In this document: positions 1 to 8,422 of the stretch, piece by piece | Layout: every line of letters starts with the position of its first letter | Position numbering within the stretch: the stretch's first letter is position 1 | DNA from: Nitrospinota bacterium | Lineage (GTDB): Bacteria; JAUXIQ01 | DNA: 16,455 nucleotides | Assembly: GCA_030620925.1 (NCBI GenBank) | Contig: JAUXIQ010000009.1 | Location: 1 to 16,455 of the forward strand | Reading direction: 5' to 3' | Program-made: the position numbers and the translations under genes | The notes under the pieces: generated by a model | What the model was told of the DNA's origin: nothing | The model's input: only the letters and a program-made list of their open reading frames with translations | The model's database searches: none

Positions 1-2
1 GC

Positions 3-131
3 CGCATAGCATCCATCCCCGGAATAGAAGAATTCAACATTGGCCATAGCATAGTGGCCCGGGCAGTGTTGGTGGGCTTTGAGCGCGCCGTGCGAGAGAT
101 GATTGAAGCGATAAAGAGCGCCGAGCCGTAA
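3..131 (+). CDS. pdxJ: Pyridoxine 5'-phosphate synthase, C-terminal end (partial)
   Basis: The window opens inside a gene whose last 42 codons read in frame to a TAA at 129-131. The visible peptide contains [20 protein letters not shown] followed by a helical tail ending in KSAEP. The [11 protein letters not shown] stretch is the highly conserved C-terminal signature of PdxJ, which condenses 1-deoxy-D-xylulose 5-phosphate with 3-amino-2-oxopropyl phosphate to make pyridoxine 5'-phosphate in the cytoplasmic vitamin B6 pathway. The start lies outside the window. In many Proteobacteria pdxJ is followed by acpS and then the NAD(P)HX repair gene. Here the repair gene begins about 40 bp downstream and acpS is not between them. 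The family call is firm; nothing can be said about the rest of the protein. Confidence 0.9.
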   Translation, partial: RIASIPGIEEFNIGHSIVARAVLVGFERAVREMIEAIKSAEP

Positions 132-171
132 GAGTGATCGTTGAGGGACCCTTTTTGAGAAGGTGCGAACG

Positions 172-1731
172 TTGAAAGTAGTCACCGCAGAACAGATGCG
201 AGAGATGGATCGCCGCTCCATCGAGGATTACGACATCCCGGGAATAGTCCTCATGGAGAACGCCGGCATTTGCGTGGTGAACGCTCTTCAAGAAAAGTTC
301 CCACGGCTAGCCGGATGGGAAGTGTTGGTGGTATGCGGGAAAGGGAACAATGGAGGCGACGGTTTTGTTGTGGCCAAACATCTTGACAGGCTGGGGGTTG
401 ACGTGAAGACCGTCCTCCTGAGTGATGCCGACCAGTTGAAGGGGGATGCGGCCGCCAACTGCCGCATGGCGCTCAAGGCCGGCCTGACCATAGAGCAGAT
501 AACCGGCGGGGGGCAGATAAAGAGATTGGAGGAGATGCTCGATCACTGCCACCTGGTCGTGGACGCCATCCTGGGTACGGGCATTGCAGCAGGCGTGGAG
601 GGCTTCTTTCGTGACGTCATGCGCATGATCAACAATTCGGGAAAACCTGTAGTGGCGGTGGATATTCCTTCGGGGCTCAGCTCGGATAGTGGAGAAATAC
701 CGGGAGAGCATGTCAGGGCGCAGCTCACCGTAACTTTCGGACGCCCTAAATTGGGCCAGCTTTTATACCCCGCCGCGCGCCATGTGGGCGAACTGGTTGT
801 GGCGGATATCGGGATTCCCGGAGAGGTGATGGAAGACGAGGGGATAAAAGTCAACCTGTTGAATGAAGAGCTCCTGTCGGGGTATATAGCGGAAAGGGAG
901 CCCGATTCTCACAAGGGGACCTACGGCCATCTCCTGGTGGTGGCAGGCTCCACCGGGAAAACGGGGGCGGGCATTCTGGCTGCAATTGGGGCTCTGCGCT
1001 CCGGGGCCGGCCTGGTCACCCTCGCAATTCCCGAGAGGTTTAACACCTCGATGGAGACCGCCCTCACCGAAGTGATGACTCTGCCCCTTCCCGAAACCGA
1101 CCAGGGAACCATATCCGCGGAAGCGGCGCCTGTAATTAAAAAATCACTTAAAGATAAAGATGCTCTGGTAATCGGCCCCGGCCTCACCACACACCCTTCA
1201 ACCCGTGATTTTCAGCTCAAGGTTCTGGAAGAATGTTCAATACCCGCTGTGGTAGACGCCGACGGCTGCAATAACTTGACCGATCGCCTGGAAGTACTTA
1301 AAAAGTGCCGGGGCCCGCTCTCGCTCACCCCTCATCCAGGAGAGATGTCTCGGATGACGGGGTACCCGGTGGCGGAAATTCAGAGGGATAGAATAAAGGC
1401 GGCCAGGGATTTTGCCGCCGCCAACAGCGTCCACCTTGCCCTCAAAGGCGCACACACTCTGGTGTGCGACCCTGAGGGGAACATATTCATAAATTCCACG
1501 GGGAACCCTTCAATGGCAACTGCAGGGATGGGCGATGTTCTCTCAGGGATAATGGGGTCCTTTCTCGCTCAGGGGTTGTCCCCTTGCAACGCGTTGAACC
1601 TCGGCGTATACCTGCATGGCCGCTGCGGCGACATAGCTGTCGAACGAAGGGGCAGGGCCGGGATCCTTGCGGGTGACCTCCTGGATCTCATCCCTGAGGC
1701 CCTGGAAGAGCTGCTGGGAAATAGTGGCTGA
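172..1731 (+). CDS. nnr: Bifunctional NAD(P)H-hydrate epimerase / ADP-dependent NAD(P)H-hydrate dehydratase
   Basis: This enzyme repairs damaged NAD(P)H: the N-terminal half epimerises R- to S-NAD(P)HX and the C-terminal half dehydrates S-NAD(P)HX using ADP. The epimerase (YjeF_N) domain covers about residues 1-220, with GKGNNGGDG at 56-64 and VDIPSG at 163-168. The ribokinase-like dehydratase domain covers about 235-515, with KGTYGHLLVVAGS, VIGPGL, TPHPGE (386-391) and GMGDVLSG (452-459). The length of about 519 residues is normal for the fused form. I chose the TTG at 172 because AAGGTG at 160-165 gives a 6-nt spacer and the protein then starts MKVVTAEQM, as in relatives. A GTG at 163 would add three residues but overlaps that ribosome-binding site. 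It is followed 9 bp later by tsaE, a frequent partner. Confidence 0.95.
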   Translation: MKVVTAEQMREMDRRSIEDYDIPGIVLMENAGICVVNALQEKFPRLAGWEVLVVCGKGNNGGDGFVVAKHLDRLGVDVKTVLLSDADQLKGDAAANCRMALKAGLTIEQITGGGQIKRLEEMLDHCHLVVDAILGTGIAAGVEGFFRDVMRMINNSGKPVVAVDIPSGLSSDSGEIPGEHVRAQLTVTFGRPKLGQLLYPAARHVGELVVADIGIPGEVMEDEGIKVNLLNEELLSGYIAEREPDSHKGTYGHLLVVAGSTGKTGAGILAAIGALRSGAGLVTLAIPERFNTSMETALTEVMTLPLPETDQGTISAEAAPVIKKSLKDKDALVIGPGLTTHPSTRDFQLKVLEECSIPAVVDADGCNNLTDRLEVLKKCRGPLSLTPHPGEMSRMTGYPVAEIQRDRIKAARDFAAANSVHLALKGAHTLVCDPEGNIFINSTGNPSMATAGMGDVLSGIMGSFLAQGLSPCNALNLGVYLHGRCGDIAVERRGRAGILAGDLLDLIPEALEELLGNSG

Positions 1732-1740
1732 GAGTAGTGA

Positions 1741-2256
1741 ATGAACGAGGAAAGCAAGCAGGGTGGGGTCGGAGATGGTTTTCTGTGCAGTACCGAAAGC
1801 CCTGAAGAAACAGTGGCTCTGGGGAGGAATCTGGGGAAGCTTCTCAAAGCGGGCGACCTCGTCTGCCTGTTCGGCGAGCTGGGGGCAGGGAAGACTTGCC
1901 TTGCCAGAGGGTTGGTGCAGGGAATGGGGGCCGTTGAACAGGCAGTCACCAGTCCATCATTCATCATGGTGAACCACTACAGGGGACGATTTCCCATATA
2001 CCATATAGACCTTTATCGCCTCGATACAGTGGCAGATGCCGAGGACATCGGATTAAGGGATTACCTCTCGGATGACGGCGTGGCCCTGTTGGAGTGGGCC
2101 TCGCGGATAGAAAGCGATTTGCCTCAAGATCGACTGGACATATTTCTCTCCCATATTTCGGATACAGAGCGGGAGATCAGATTGGTTATTAGGGGGAAAC
2201 GCCACCGGGATATGGCGGCGGAGATAGCCGCCGCCTGGGAAATTGATGGGATTTAA
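1741..2256 (+). CDS. tsaE: tRNA threonylcarbamoyladenosine biosynthesis ATPase TsaE
   Basis: TsaE is the small P-loop ATPase that works with TsaB and TsaD to complete t6A37 modification on ANN-decoding tRNAs. Visible motifs are the Walker A GELGAGKT at residues 45-52, the TSPSF segment at 70-74, HIDLYRL at 88-94 and LLEWA at 116-120, all standard for the family. At 171 aa it is slightly longer than average because of about 20 extra N-terminal residues; a start a little further in cannot be excluded. The ATG at 1741 follows the nnr stop by 9 bp with no strong Shine-Dalgarno, which points to translational coupling with nnr. Neither tsaB nor tsaD is in the window. Confidence 0.94.
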   Translation: MNEESKQGGVGDGFLCSTESPEETVALGRNLGKLLKAGDLVCLFGELGAGKTCLARGLVQGMGAVEQAVTSPSFIMVNHYRGRFPIYHIDLYRLDTVADAEDIGLRDYLSDDGVALLEWASRIESDLPQDRLDIFLSHISDTEREIRLVIRGKRHRDMAAEIAAAWEIDGI

Positions 2257-2263
2257 AAGAATT

Positions 2264-2300
2264 TATACGAATTCTACCATTTTGGTATAATTCTTGTATA
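2264..2300. promoter_or_regulatory. Imperfect palindrome spanning an extended -10 promoter ahead of lptC
   Basis: The left arm TATACGAATTCTACC (2264-2278) is nearly the reverse complement of the right arm GGTATAATTCTTGTATA (2284-2300), with one mismatch and a 2-nt insertion around a 5-nt centre. Inside the right arm lies TGGTATAAT (2283-2291), a perfect extended -10 element (TGnTATAAT). No good -35 is visible at the expected distance, which extended -10 promoters often lack. A start of transcription near 2298 would serve lptC, lptA and perhaps rpoN. The overlap of dyad and promoter suggests a repressor operator; an RNA hairpin at the end of tsaE is the alternative. Confidence 0.45.
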
Positions 2301-2385
2301 AGTTTTCTCTTTACTTTTAGGACTTCATGTGCGAGATTAGTAATGTAGGTTTACTGGCATTATCCGTAATATACAGGAGTAGCGT

Positions 2386-2934
2386 GTGGTGAAAAAGCTC
2401 AGGATTTTTTTGTTGGTTCTTGCTCTGGGGCTGACGGGAACCATGAGCACAATGTTTTGTCTGAGCTATTTTTCCAGAGAACTTCCTCTCCAAATTTCCA
2501 CCACTTCGGTAGTTCCCGAAAATTCAATAAACAAAGTTCATCTTGTCCAGCGAGAAGTCGGAGAGCTCAAATGGATGCTCGATTCGCAGAGAGCCAATAT
2601 TTTTGATGGAGAGAGCCGCGTAGACCTGGAAGGAATCGATCTGCTGATCATCACTGAAGACAAAGGCCAACTGAAGATTATCGGTGATCAGGGGATATAT
2701 TCTCAGGAGAACAAAGAGTTATGGGTATCCGGTAATGTGAAGGTCATTTCCAGTGAAAATTATGTGCTCTACTCGGATGCCCTTTACTGGGATATAGAAA
2801 AAGAGACTATACGAACGAGAGGACCGGCCAGGGCCGAAGGACCGAGAAGCTCCATATCGGGCAGTGTGATGACCATCCATGTACCGAAACAGAAAATATA
2901 TATCAAAGATAATGTCAGCGCGCAGTTGAACTGA
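2386..2934 (+). CDS. lptC: LPS export ABC transporter periplasmic protein LptC
   Basis: LptC is the bitopic inner-membrane protein that passes lipopolysaccharide from the LptB2FG extractor to the LptA bridge. The protein has a basic N-terminus (VKKLR), one hydrophobic anchor at about residues 6-26, and a periplasmic beta-jellyroll domain. The later part carries the repeated OstA/LptC-type pattern: a strand with IYSQENKELWVSGNVKVISSE, then YVLYSDALYWDIEKETIRT. The length of 182 aa is typical. Adjacent GTG codons at 2386 and 2389 are both possible starts; AGGAGT at 2375-2380 gives spacers of 5 and 8 nt respectively. It is directly upstream of lptA and has its own candidate promoter. Sequence similarity in this family is weak, so the call relies on both pattern and neighbourhood. 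Confidence 0.88.
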   Translation: MVKKLRIFLLVLALGLTGTMSTMFCLSYFSRELPLQISTTSVVPENSINKVHLVQREVGELKWMLDSQRANIFDGESRVDLEGIDLLIITEDKGQLKIIGDQGIYSQENKELWVSGNVKVISSENYVLYSDALYWDIEKETIRTRGPARAEGPRSSISGSVMTIHVPKQKIYIKDNVSAQLN

Positions 2935-2980
2935 GTTTCAGGCTGGCAGCGGATTTATATCTGCATATAAGGTGATCGGA

Positions 2981-3496
2981 TTGAATAAACATTATTCACA
3001 TATTATTACTGCCGTAGTGGGGATAGCCTTTCTCCTGGCAGTGCTTCTTTCCATTCCCGCTCTTGCAGGAGAGGAAGGAGGCGGTTCTCCGTCCAAGGAT
3101 GGTGAGCCCATACGTGTTTCCTCAGATTTGATGGAATCTGAGAGCGGGACCGGCTTGGTAATTTTCAAAGGGAACGTGGTGGTCACCCGTGGTGAGCTCA
3201 CCATCAAATCGGATGAGTTGCGAATCGTTAATTACCAGAGTTCCGGCGCAATGGAGAAGATGATAGCCACTGGTAACGTAAGGTTACAGGATAAAAACCG
3301 AGTGGCGTACGCTGAAAAAGCCATATATTATAATAAAGAAGAGAAGGTGGAATTACGGGGCAATCCCCGGGTGGAGGATGGCGACAATCTTATAACCGGC
3401 GAAGTGATGGTACTTTTCCTGAGGGATGAGAAGAGCATAGTGAAGGGCAGCAAAGACACCAGAGTGAACGTTGTCTTTCATCCCCAGGCAAAATAA
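2981..3496 (+). CDS. lptA: Lipopolysaccharide transport periplasmic protein LptA
   Basis: LptA forms the periplasmic beta-jellyroll bridge that carries lipopolysaccharide between LptC and the outer-membrane LptD. The N-terminus is a clear signal peptide: a short polar start, a hydrophobic core (VVGIAFLLAVLLSIP) and an ALA|GE cleavage site near residue 29. The mature part shows the OstA-like pattern IRVSSDLMESESGTGLVIFK, then GNVVVTRGELTIKSDELRI and ATGNVRLQDKNRVAYAEKA. I chose the TTG at 2981 because AAGGTG (2969-2974) sits 6 nt before it; a GTG at 2972 would add three residues and lies inside that site. It follows lptC by 46 bp. The usual next gene, lptB, is missing; rpoN follows after 103 bp. 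Confidence 0.92.
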   Translation: MNKHYSHIITAVVGIAFLLAVLLSIPALAGEEGGGSPSKDGEPIRVSSDLMESESGTGLVIFKGNVVVTRGELTIKSDELRIVNYQSSGAMEKMIATGNVRLQDKNRVAYAEKAIYYNKEEKVELRGNPRVEDGDNLITGEVMVLFLRDEKSIVKGSKDTRVNVVFHPQAK

Positions 3497-3599
3497 GCTC
3501 AATCCGTTGGCAACGACGGGATAACGATAAATTGGTATTGATGTTGAGAATGATGTTGAAATAGCCTATACAGGGCATTGATGGGGGTTGATACTGTAG

Positions 3600-5048
3600 A
3601 TGGAAACCAAGCTGTATCTCAGGCAAGAGCAAAGGCTGGTGATGACTCTCATGCTCCAGCAAGCCATCAAGCTTTTGCCCCTCACCAGGCTCGAACTGGT
3701 GCAGCGTATAAACCAGGAACTTACGGAAAATCCACTTTTAGAAGAGATCGATAACGCAGAGGAGACCATCAAAAGCAGCGAGTCCGAAGAGCGTGAGGAA
3801 GAAGGCTCTGAAGACGGAACCGGAGACGAACTGGATTGGGAAAATTATATCCAGGAAAATTATGACAATTCCTTCTCCGAGGAAGACTTACCGAACGAGA
3901 ACTACTCCTTAGAAAATATCATCCGTAGCAAAATATCCCTCAACGATCATCTCTTCTCCCAACTGGTGATAGCCACAGACGATGAGCTTCATAGGCGGAT
4001 CGGGAATTTTCTGATCGGTAATATCGATGAAAAGGGTTATCTGCAGTGCGATACAGAAGAGGTGGTGACCAGCCTCGGCGTAGGTGTCCATGAAGTAGAG
4101 AAAGTTGCAGAGTTGATACGGTCCTTCGAGCCGGCGGGGGTGGGAGCTACGAACTTGAAGGAATGTCTCCTTCTCCAGCTAAGGGCTCTTGGGAAAAGGG
4201 ACTCCCTGGCGGAGAGACTTATCGAAGATCACCTGGAAAACTTGATGAACGCCGATTTCCCCTGGCTGGCCAGAAAGCTAAGAGCACCTCAGGATAAGGT
4301 TATATCCGCCATCGGCCTGATAAGGGAGCTTGAACCCCAACCAGGGCGCAAGTTCAATCCAGAGACAGCGGAATATATTTTCCCCGACGTGTTTGTGGTA
4401 AAGGTAAACGATGAATACCAGGTCATACTCAACGAAGACGACATTCCCAATCTCAAGATCAATTCGTTTTACAGAAAAATTTTAAGACAGCGTAAAAGCT
4501 GCGATCCGGAGGCCAAGCAGTTTCTTGAAGATAAATTGAAATCGGCTCTCTGGTTGATTAAAAGCATAGAACAGAGGCGTAATACCCTTTACAAGGTATC
4601 TAAGAGTATAGTCAAGTTTCAACGCAATTTTCTCGATTACGGGATAACGAATCTGAAACCTCTGGTGCTGCGAAATGTTGCCGAAGATATAGAGATGCAC
4701 GAATCCACGGTTAGCCGGGTGGTTACTAATAAATATATCAACACACCGCAGGGTCTCTTCGAGCTCAAGTTCTTCTTTCACAGCGGTATCGATTCCGAGG
4801 ATGGCACCACGTTGTCTTCAGTGGTAGTGAAACGGTCGCTGAAGAAGATGATAGAGCAGGAAAACGGTAAGAGACCGCTCACAGATCAGGAAATTGTGGA
4901 ACGATTCAGTGGAATGAATATCAATATTGCTCGACGCACGATAGCTAAATATCGGAAAGAGCTGAACATACAGCCTTCAGGGGGCAGGAAGCGGCTGTTC
5001 AAATTACAATCTGCCATGGGAGGGAAAAGGAGCGAGGACAGGGTTTAA
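3600..5048 (+). CDS. rpoN: RNA polymerase sigma-54 factor RpoN
   Basis: RpoN directs RNA polymerase to -24/-12 promoters that need an AAA+ activator. Region I is at residues 1-50 (LYLRQEQRLVMTLMLQQAIK ... ENPLLEEID). An acidic region II spans about 50-105, very rich in Glu and Asp. The core-binding domain runs from about 105 to 290. The helix-turn-helix segment includes VAEDIEMHESTVSRVVTNKY, and the RpoN box ARRTIAKYRK lies at 444-453, close to the ARRTVAKYRE consensus. The length of 482 aa is normal and all regions are intact. The Shine-Dalgarno before ATG 3600 is weak (a G run near 3581-3587). Its place after lptA and before hpf is the classical context, minus lptB. No sigma-54 activator gene is in the window. 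Confidence 0.97.
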   Translation: METKLYLRQEQRLVMTLMLQQAIKLLPLTRLELVQRINQELTENPLLEEIDNAEETIKSSESEEREEEGSEDGTGDELDWENYIQENYDNSFSEEDLPNENYSLENIIRSKISLNDHLFSQLVIATDDELHRRIGNFLIGNIDEKGYLQCDTEEVVTSLGVGVHEVEKVAELIRSFEPAGVGATNLKECLLLQLRALGKRDSLAERLIEDHLENLMNADFPWLARKLRAPQDKVISAIGLIRELEPQPGRKFNPETAEYIFPDVFVVKVNDEYQVILNEDDIPNLKINSFYRKILRQRKSCDPEAKQFLEDKLKSALWLIKSIEQRRNTLYKVSKSIVKFQRNFLDYGITNLKPLVLRNVAEDIEMHESTVSRVVTNKYINTPQGLFELKFFFHSGIDSEDGTTLSSVVVKRSLKKMIEQENGKRPLTDQEIVERFSGMNINIARRTIAKYRKELNIQPSGGRKRLFKLQSAMGGKRSEDRV

Positions 5049-5097
5049 GTTTGGTTAAAACCTGAGGTGACCCTCAAGTTGAGATGGAGGAGGATCA

Positions 5098-5643
5098 ATG
5101 TCTCTACAGATAACGGCCAGGAATGTCGATTTGAGCGAAGACCTCAAGGAATACGTAGAAAAAAAAATCGGTAAATTAAATAAATTTATAGACGGCACAC
5201 CCGATGTTCATGTTATACTGAGAGCCGAGAAATTCAGGCAAATAGCTGAAGTTACCCTTCTGATTAACGGGGTGACCATACACGGACAGACACAAACAAA
5301 TGATATATTCACCTCACTGGATAAAGTCGCCGATAAAGTCCAGCGCCAGGTAGTTGAAGACAAACGCAGGGTCGTAGCAATAAAGAGCAGGAAGAGCCAG
5401 GAGAAGAAGGGAGTTCTGGAAGAGACGGCTTCAACGGAAGTGGATGAAGAGAACCCTTCGTCGGAAGTCATCAGGGGAAGAACTTACTCCAGGAAGCCCA
5501 TGGCCCCTGAAGAAGCCCTGATGCAGATAAAAGCGCTGGGAGACGACTTCTTTTTATTCATAAACTCCCAAACCGATGAGGTGAACCTGTTTCAAAGAAG
5601 GAAAAACGGTAGATACTGGCTCATAGAGCCTGAATCGGAATAG
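5098..5643 (+). CDS. hpf: Ribosome hibernation promoting factor, long form
   Basis: HPF binds the 30S decoding region and silences ribosomes under stress. The N-terminal domain, about residues 1-100, has the family opening LQITARNVDLSEDLKEYVEK and a conserved basic helix. A low-complexity linker follows at about 100-125. The C-terminal domain, about 128-181, reads YSRKPMAPEEALMQIKALGD followed by a strand pattern ending NGRYWLIEPES. That C-terminal domain defines the long form, which in known cases pairs two ribosomes directly into 100S dimers without RMF. The start is supported by a strong GGAGGAGG (5086-5093) 4 nt before ATG. A small hairpin (5063-5076) lies between the rpoN stop and this site. 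rpoN-hpf adjacency is widely conserved. Confidence 0.95.
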   Translation: MSLQITARNVDLSEDLKEYVEKKIGKLNKFIDGTPDVHVILRAEKFRQIAEVTLLINGVTIHGQTQTNDIFTSLDKVADKVQRQVVEDKRRVVAIKSRKSQEKKGVLEETASTEVDEENPSSEVIRGRTYSRKPMAPEEALMQIKALGDDFFLFINSQTDEVNLFQRRKNGRYWLIEPESE

Positions 5644-5730
5644 CAAACACACCTCTGGTATATCCCAGTAATAAAGTCCAGAATTAAGTTTTGTAAGAGG
5701 GCATTTTTGTGTCCCCGCGCGGAGGAAATT

Positions 5731-6903
5731 ATGGGGCAGAATAGTTATTTATTCACTTCTGAGTCGGTTACCGAAGGCCATCCGGACAAACTTGCAGACC
5801 AGATTTCAGACTCGGTTCTGGATGCCGTTTTCACCGAAGACCCTTATGGGCGCGTGGCGTGCGAGACCATGGTCACCACCGGGATGACCTTCATAGCAGG
5901 CGAAATCACCACCAACTGCTACGTGGATATACCCAAGGTGGCCCGGGAGACCATCAAGGACGTCGGCTACGTGGACGCCAGCTTCGGCTTCGATTACCAG
6001 ACCTGCGCCATAATAACTTCCATCGATGAACAGTCGACGGACATTTCACAGGGGGTTACCGAAGGAACGGGGCTGCATAAAGAACAGGGCGCAGGGGATC
6101 AGGGGCTCATGTTCGGCTACGCCTCCGATGAAACCGCAGAGTTGATGCCCGTTCCAATAATGCTGGCCCAGAAGATTACCATGGGTCTGGCTGAAGTGAG
6201 AAAAAATGGGGTCTTGCCCTACCTCCGGCCCGACGGCAAATCCCAGGTTACCGTGGAATACGCTGACGGGATAGCCAGGAGGGTTGATACAGTAGTAGTC
6301 GCCGCCCAGCATGCTCCCGAGGTCACCCTGGAGGAGATAACCGGGGACATCATCAGAGAAGTCGTTTCGCCGATCATTCCCCCTGAGCTCCTCGATGAAA
6401 AGAATATCGTTTATCATATCAACCCCACCGGACGTTTTGTCATCGGAGGGCCCCAGGGGGATTGCGGTCTTACCGGTAGAAAGATCATAGTGGACACTTA
6501 CGGAGGTGTGGGAAGCCACGGGGGGGGATGTTTCTCCGGGAAAGACCCCACCAAGGTGGACAGGTCCGCTTCTTATATGGCCCGCTACGTGGCTAAAAAC
6601 CTGGTGGCCGCCGGTGTGGCTAAAAAATGTTCCATCCAGTTGGCGTACGCTATAGGGGTGGCCGATCCTGTGTCCATCATGGTTAACACTCACGGCACAG
6701 GGCTGATCGATGAAGATAAGCTCGTGCCTCTGGTAAGGGAACATTTTTCACTTACCCCCTCCGGAATAATCAAGACCCTGGATCTCAGGCGGCCCATTTT
6801 TAAGAAGACCGCTGCCTACGGCCATTTCGGCAGGGAAGACCCCGATTTCACGTGGGAGAAGGCAGATAAGGCCGAAGCCATCAGCAGTGATGCCGGCCTT
6901 TAG
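5731..6903 (+). CDS. metK: S-adenosylmethionine synthetase (methionine adenosyltransferase)
   Basis: MetK makes S-adenosylmethionine from methionine and ATP in the cytoplasm. Visible signatures are [18 protein letters not shown] near the N-terminus (ATP-binding GHPDK at 16-20), [52 protein letters not shown] and the C-terminal HFGRED. At 390 aa it has normal length with all three domains. I chose ATG 5731 rather than an upstream TTG at 5707, because GGAGG at 5721-5725 sits 5 nt before the ATG and lies inside the longer reading frame. It is followed by a hairpin terminator and then ahcY, which handles the product of methylation. I see no S-adenosylmethionine riboswitch in the short leader. Confidence 0.97.
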   Translation: MGQNSYLFTSESVTEGHPDKLADQISDSVLDAVFTEDPYGRVACETMVTTGMTFIAGEITTNCYVDIPKVARETIKDVGYVDASFGFDYQTCAIITSIDEQSTDISQGVTEGTGLHKEQGAGDQGLMFGYASDETAELMPVPIMLAQKITMGLAEVRKNGVLPYLRPDGKSQVTVEYADGIARRVDTVVVAAQHAPEVTLEEITGDIIREVVSPIIPPELLDEKNIVYHINPTGRFVIGGPQGDCGLTGRKIIVDTYGGVGSHGGGCFSGKDPTKVDRSASYMARYVAKNLVAAGVAKKCSIQLAYAIGVADPVSIMVNTHGTGLIDEDKLVPLVREHFSLTPSGIIKTLDLRRPIFKKTAAYGHFGREDPDFTWEKADKAEAISSDAGL

Positions 6904-6929
6904 ACATCTTTTTGTAATTGCAGAAACAG

Positions 6930-6968
6930 GCCCTCCATGTATAAACTAAGTGGAGGGCTCAGTTTTTA
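6930..6968 (+). terminator. Intrinsic terminator after metK
   Basis: GCCCTCCA (6930-6937) and TGGAGGGC (6951-6958) form a perfect 8-bp, G+C-rich stem around a 13-nt loop. It is followed 4 nt later by a run of five T (6963-6967) and an A/T-rich tail. The position, 27 nt after the metK stop and before the ahcY ribosome-binding site, fits a Rho-independent terminator that lowers read-through into ahcY. Confidence 0.8.
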
Positions 6969-6995
6969 TTTACCGTCCGAGAAAATGGAGGAGAA

Positions 6996-8252
6996 ATGGA
7001 TTATCATATTAAAGACATCGAGCTCGCCGATGAAGGGCAATTGCGGATTGAGTGGGCAAATCAGAGCATGTCGGTGCTCAACATAATAAAAGAGCGCTTC
7101 GCTAAAGAGAAGCCTCTTAAAGGTGTTCGCATTTCCGCCTGCCTTCATGTGACCACGGAGACGGCAAGCCTCATGTCTGTGCTTAAAGCGGGAGGGGCGG
7201 AGCTGGTGCTGTGCGCCTCAAACCCTCTATCCACTCAGGACGACGTCTCGGCTTCTCTGGTCAAACATGAAGAGATACCCGTCTTCGCCATAAAGGGGGA
7301 GGATAGGGATACCTATTACTCGCATATTCTTTCGGCCCTGGCCCGCTCGCCGGGCATCACCATGGATGACGGAGCGGACCTGGTTTCCACCATCCACACT
7401 CAAGAGACAGCCGTCCTGGACCACATCATAGGAGGCACCGAAGAGACCACCACCGGCGTCATCCGGCTGCGCAGTATGGCCAAGCAAGAGAAGCTCAAAT
7501 ATCCCATTATCTCGGTGAACGACGCCAACACCAAGCATCTTTTCGACAACCGCTACGGCACCGGCCAGAGCACCATAGATGGCATAGTGCGGGCCACCAA
7601 CAGGCTCATAGCCGGATCCACTTTCGTGGTCTGCGGATACGGCTGGTGCGGCCGGGGGGTTGCCATGCGGGCCCGTGGTATGGGGGCCAAGGTTGTGATC
7701 ACCGAGGTGGACCCTCTCAAGGCCCTGGAAGCGGTCATGGACGGCTACGACGTAATGCCGATTGAAGAAGCCGCTCCCGAGGGTGATTTCTTCGTCACCC
7801 TTACCGGCGACATAGATGTTATCAGAGAAGAGCATTTCCTGGCCATGAAAGACGGCGCAATGGTGGCCAACTCAGGACATTTCAACGTCGAGCTCGATAT
7901 CCCCGGTCTGGAAAAAATAAGCGTGAGTAAGAGAATCGTCCGACCCTCCGTGGAAGAATATAAGCTGAAAGACGGTCGCCGTATCAACCTCCTGGGGGAA
8001 GGCAGACTCATAAATCTCGCCGCTGCTGAAGGACACCCCTCGAGCGTGATGGACATGAGTTTTGCCAACCAGGCCCTCTCCGCGGAGTATATTGTTAAGA
8101 ATGGAGATTCCCTCAAACCCGACGTCTACAATGTACCCCCTGACATAGACAACCGGATAGCCATGCTCAAATTGGAATCCATGGGTGTGTTGATAGACCA
8201 GTTGACCGAAAAACAGAAAAAATACCTCGATTCCTGGGAGATAGGCACATAA
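6996..8252 (+). CDS. ahcY: S-adenosylhomocysteinase (adenosylhomocysteine hydrolase)
   Basis: AhcY reversibly splits S-adenosylhomocysteine, the inhibitory product of methyltransferases, into adenosine and homocysteine using bound NAD. The N-terminal catalytic part shows [15 protein letters not shown] at 46-60 and DDGADL at 124-129. [18 protein letters not shown] is at 175-192, and the NAD-binding fold contains [20 protein letters not shown] at 211-230. At 418 aa it lacks the roughly 40-residue insert of the longer bacterial and eukaryotic type. It ends in the [16 protein letters not shown] tail typical of the short form found in archaea, Thermotogae and several anaerobic bacteria. The start has GGAGG (6987-6991) at 4 nt. 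It works with metK next door; the terminator between them suggests separate or attenuated expression. Confidence 0.96.
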   Translation: MDYHIKDIELADEGQLRIEWANQSMSVLNIIKERFAKEKPLKGVRISACLHVTTETASLMSVLKAGGAELVLCASNPLSTQDDVSASLVKHEEIPVFAIKGEDRDTYYSHILSALARSPGITMDDGADLVSTIHTQETAVLDHIIGGTEETTTGVIRLRSMAKQEKLKYPIISVNDANTKHLFDNRYGTGQSTIDGIVRATNRLIAGSTFVVCGYGWCGRGVAMRARGMGAKVVITEVDPLKALEAVMDGYDVMPIEEAAPEGDFFVTLTGDIDVIREEHFLAMKDGAMVANSGHFNVELDIPGLEKISVSKRIVRPSVEEYKLKDGRRINLLGEGRLINLAAAEGHPSSVMDMSFANQALSAEYIVKNGDSLKPDVYNVPPDIDNRIAMLKLESMGVLIDQLTEKQKKYLDSWEIGT

Positions 8253-8329
8253 TAAAACTGCCATAACCCGGGTTTGTGGATCAGGTTCTGAGTAGCATAG
8301 GCGGAGGCATGGGCAGTGCTGATTTGTGC

Positions 8330-8359
8330 TTGACAACCAGCAGGGTATAATAATAAAAT
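8330..8359 (+). promoter_or_regulatory. Sigma-70-type promoter upstream of the amidase gene
   Basis: A perfect TTGACA (8330-8335) is followed after 18 bp by TAAAAT (8354-8359), which matches five of six -10 positions. A TATAAT at 8346-8351 is also present but is only 10 bp from the -35. Transcription would start near 8366, leaving a leader of about 55 nt before the amidase start. The 164-bp gap between ahcY and the amidase holds no other gene. Confidence 0.55.
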
Positions 8360-8422
8360 TAAGTGATAAAATATTTTGGTTTCGCCATGGGCTGATATCT
8401 CTTACAGCTAAAGGAATTGAGG

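Noticed and set aside
3497-3599. Remnant or frameshifted lptB between lptA and rpoN
   Set aside because: 103 bp is too short for the gene, and no Walker or ABC signature residues appear in any frame.
5644-5730. Possible S-adenosylmethionine riboswitch before metK
   Set aside because: The spacer is under 90 bp, lacks the paired helices of known classes and shows no terminator stem in front of the metK start.
6046-6744. 232-codon open frame on the minus strand inside metK
   Set aside because: It is antisense to an intact metK with all signatures, and its translation shows no recognisable domain; it is a shadow of a biased third position.
7227-7835. 202-codon open frame on the minus strand inside ahcY
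   Set aside because: Antisense shadow of a complete ahcY, no ribosome-binding site or recognisable motif.
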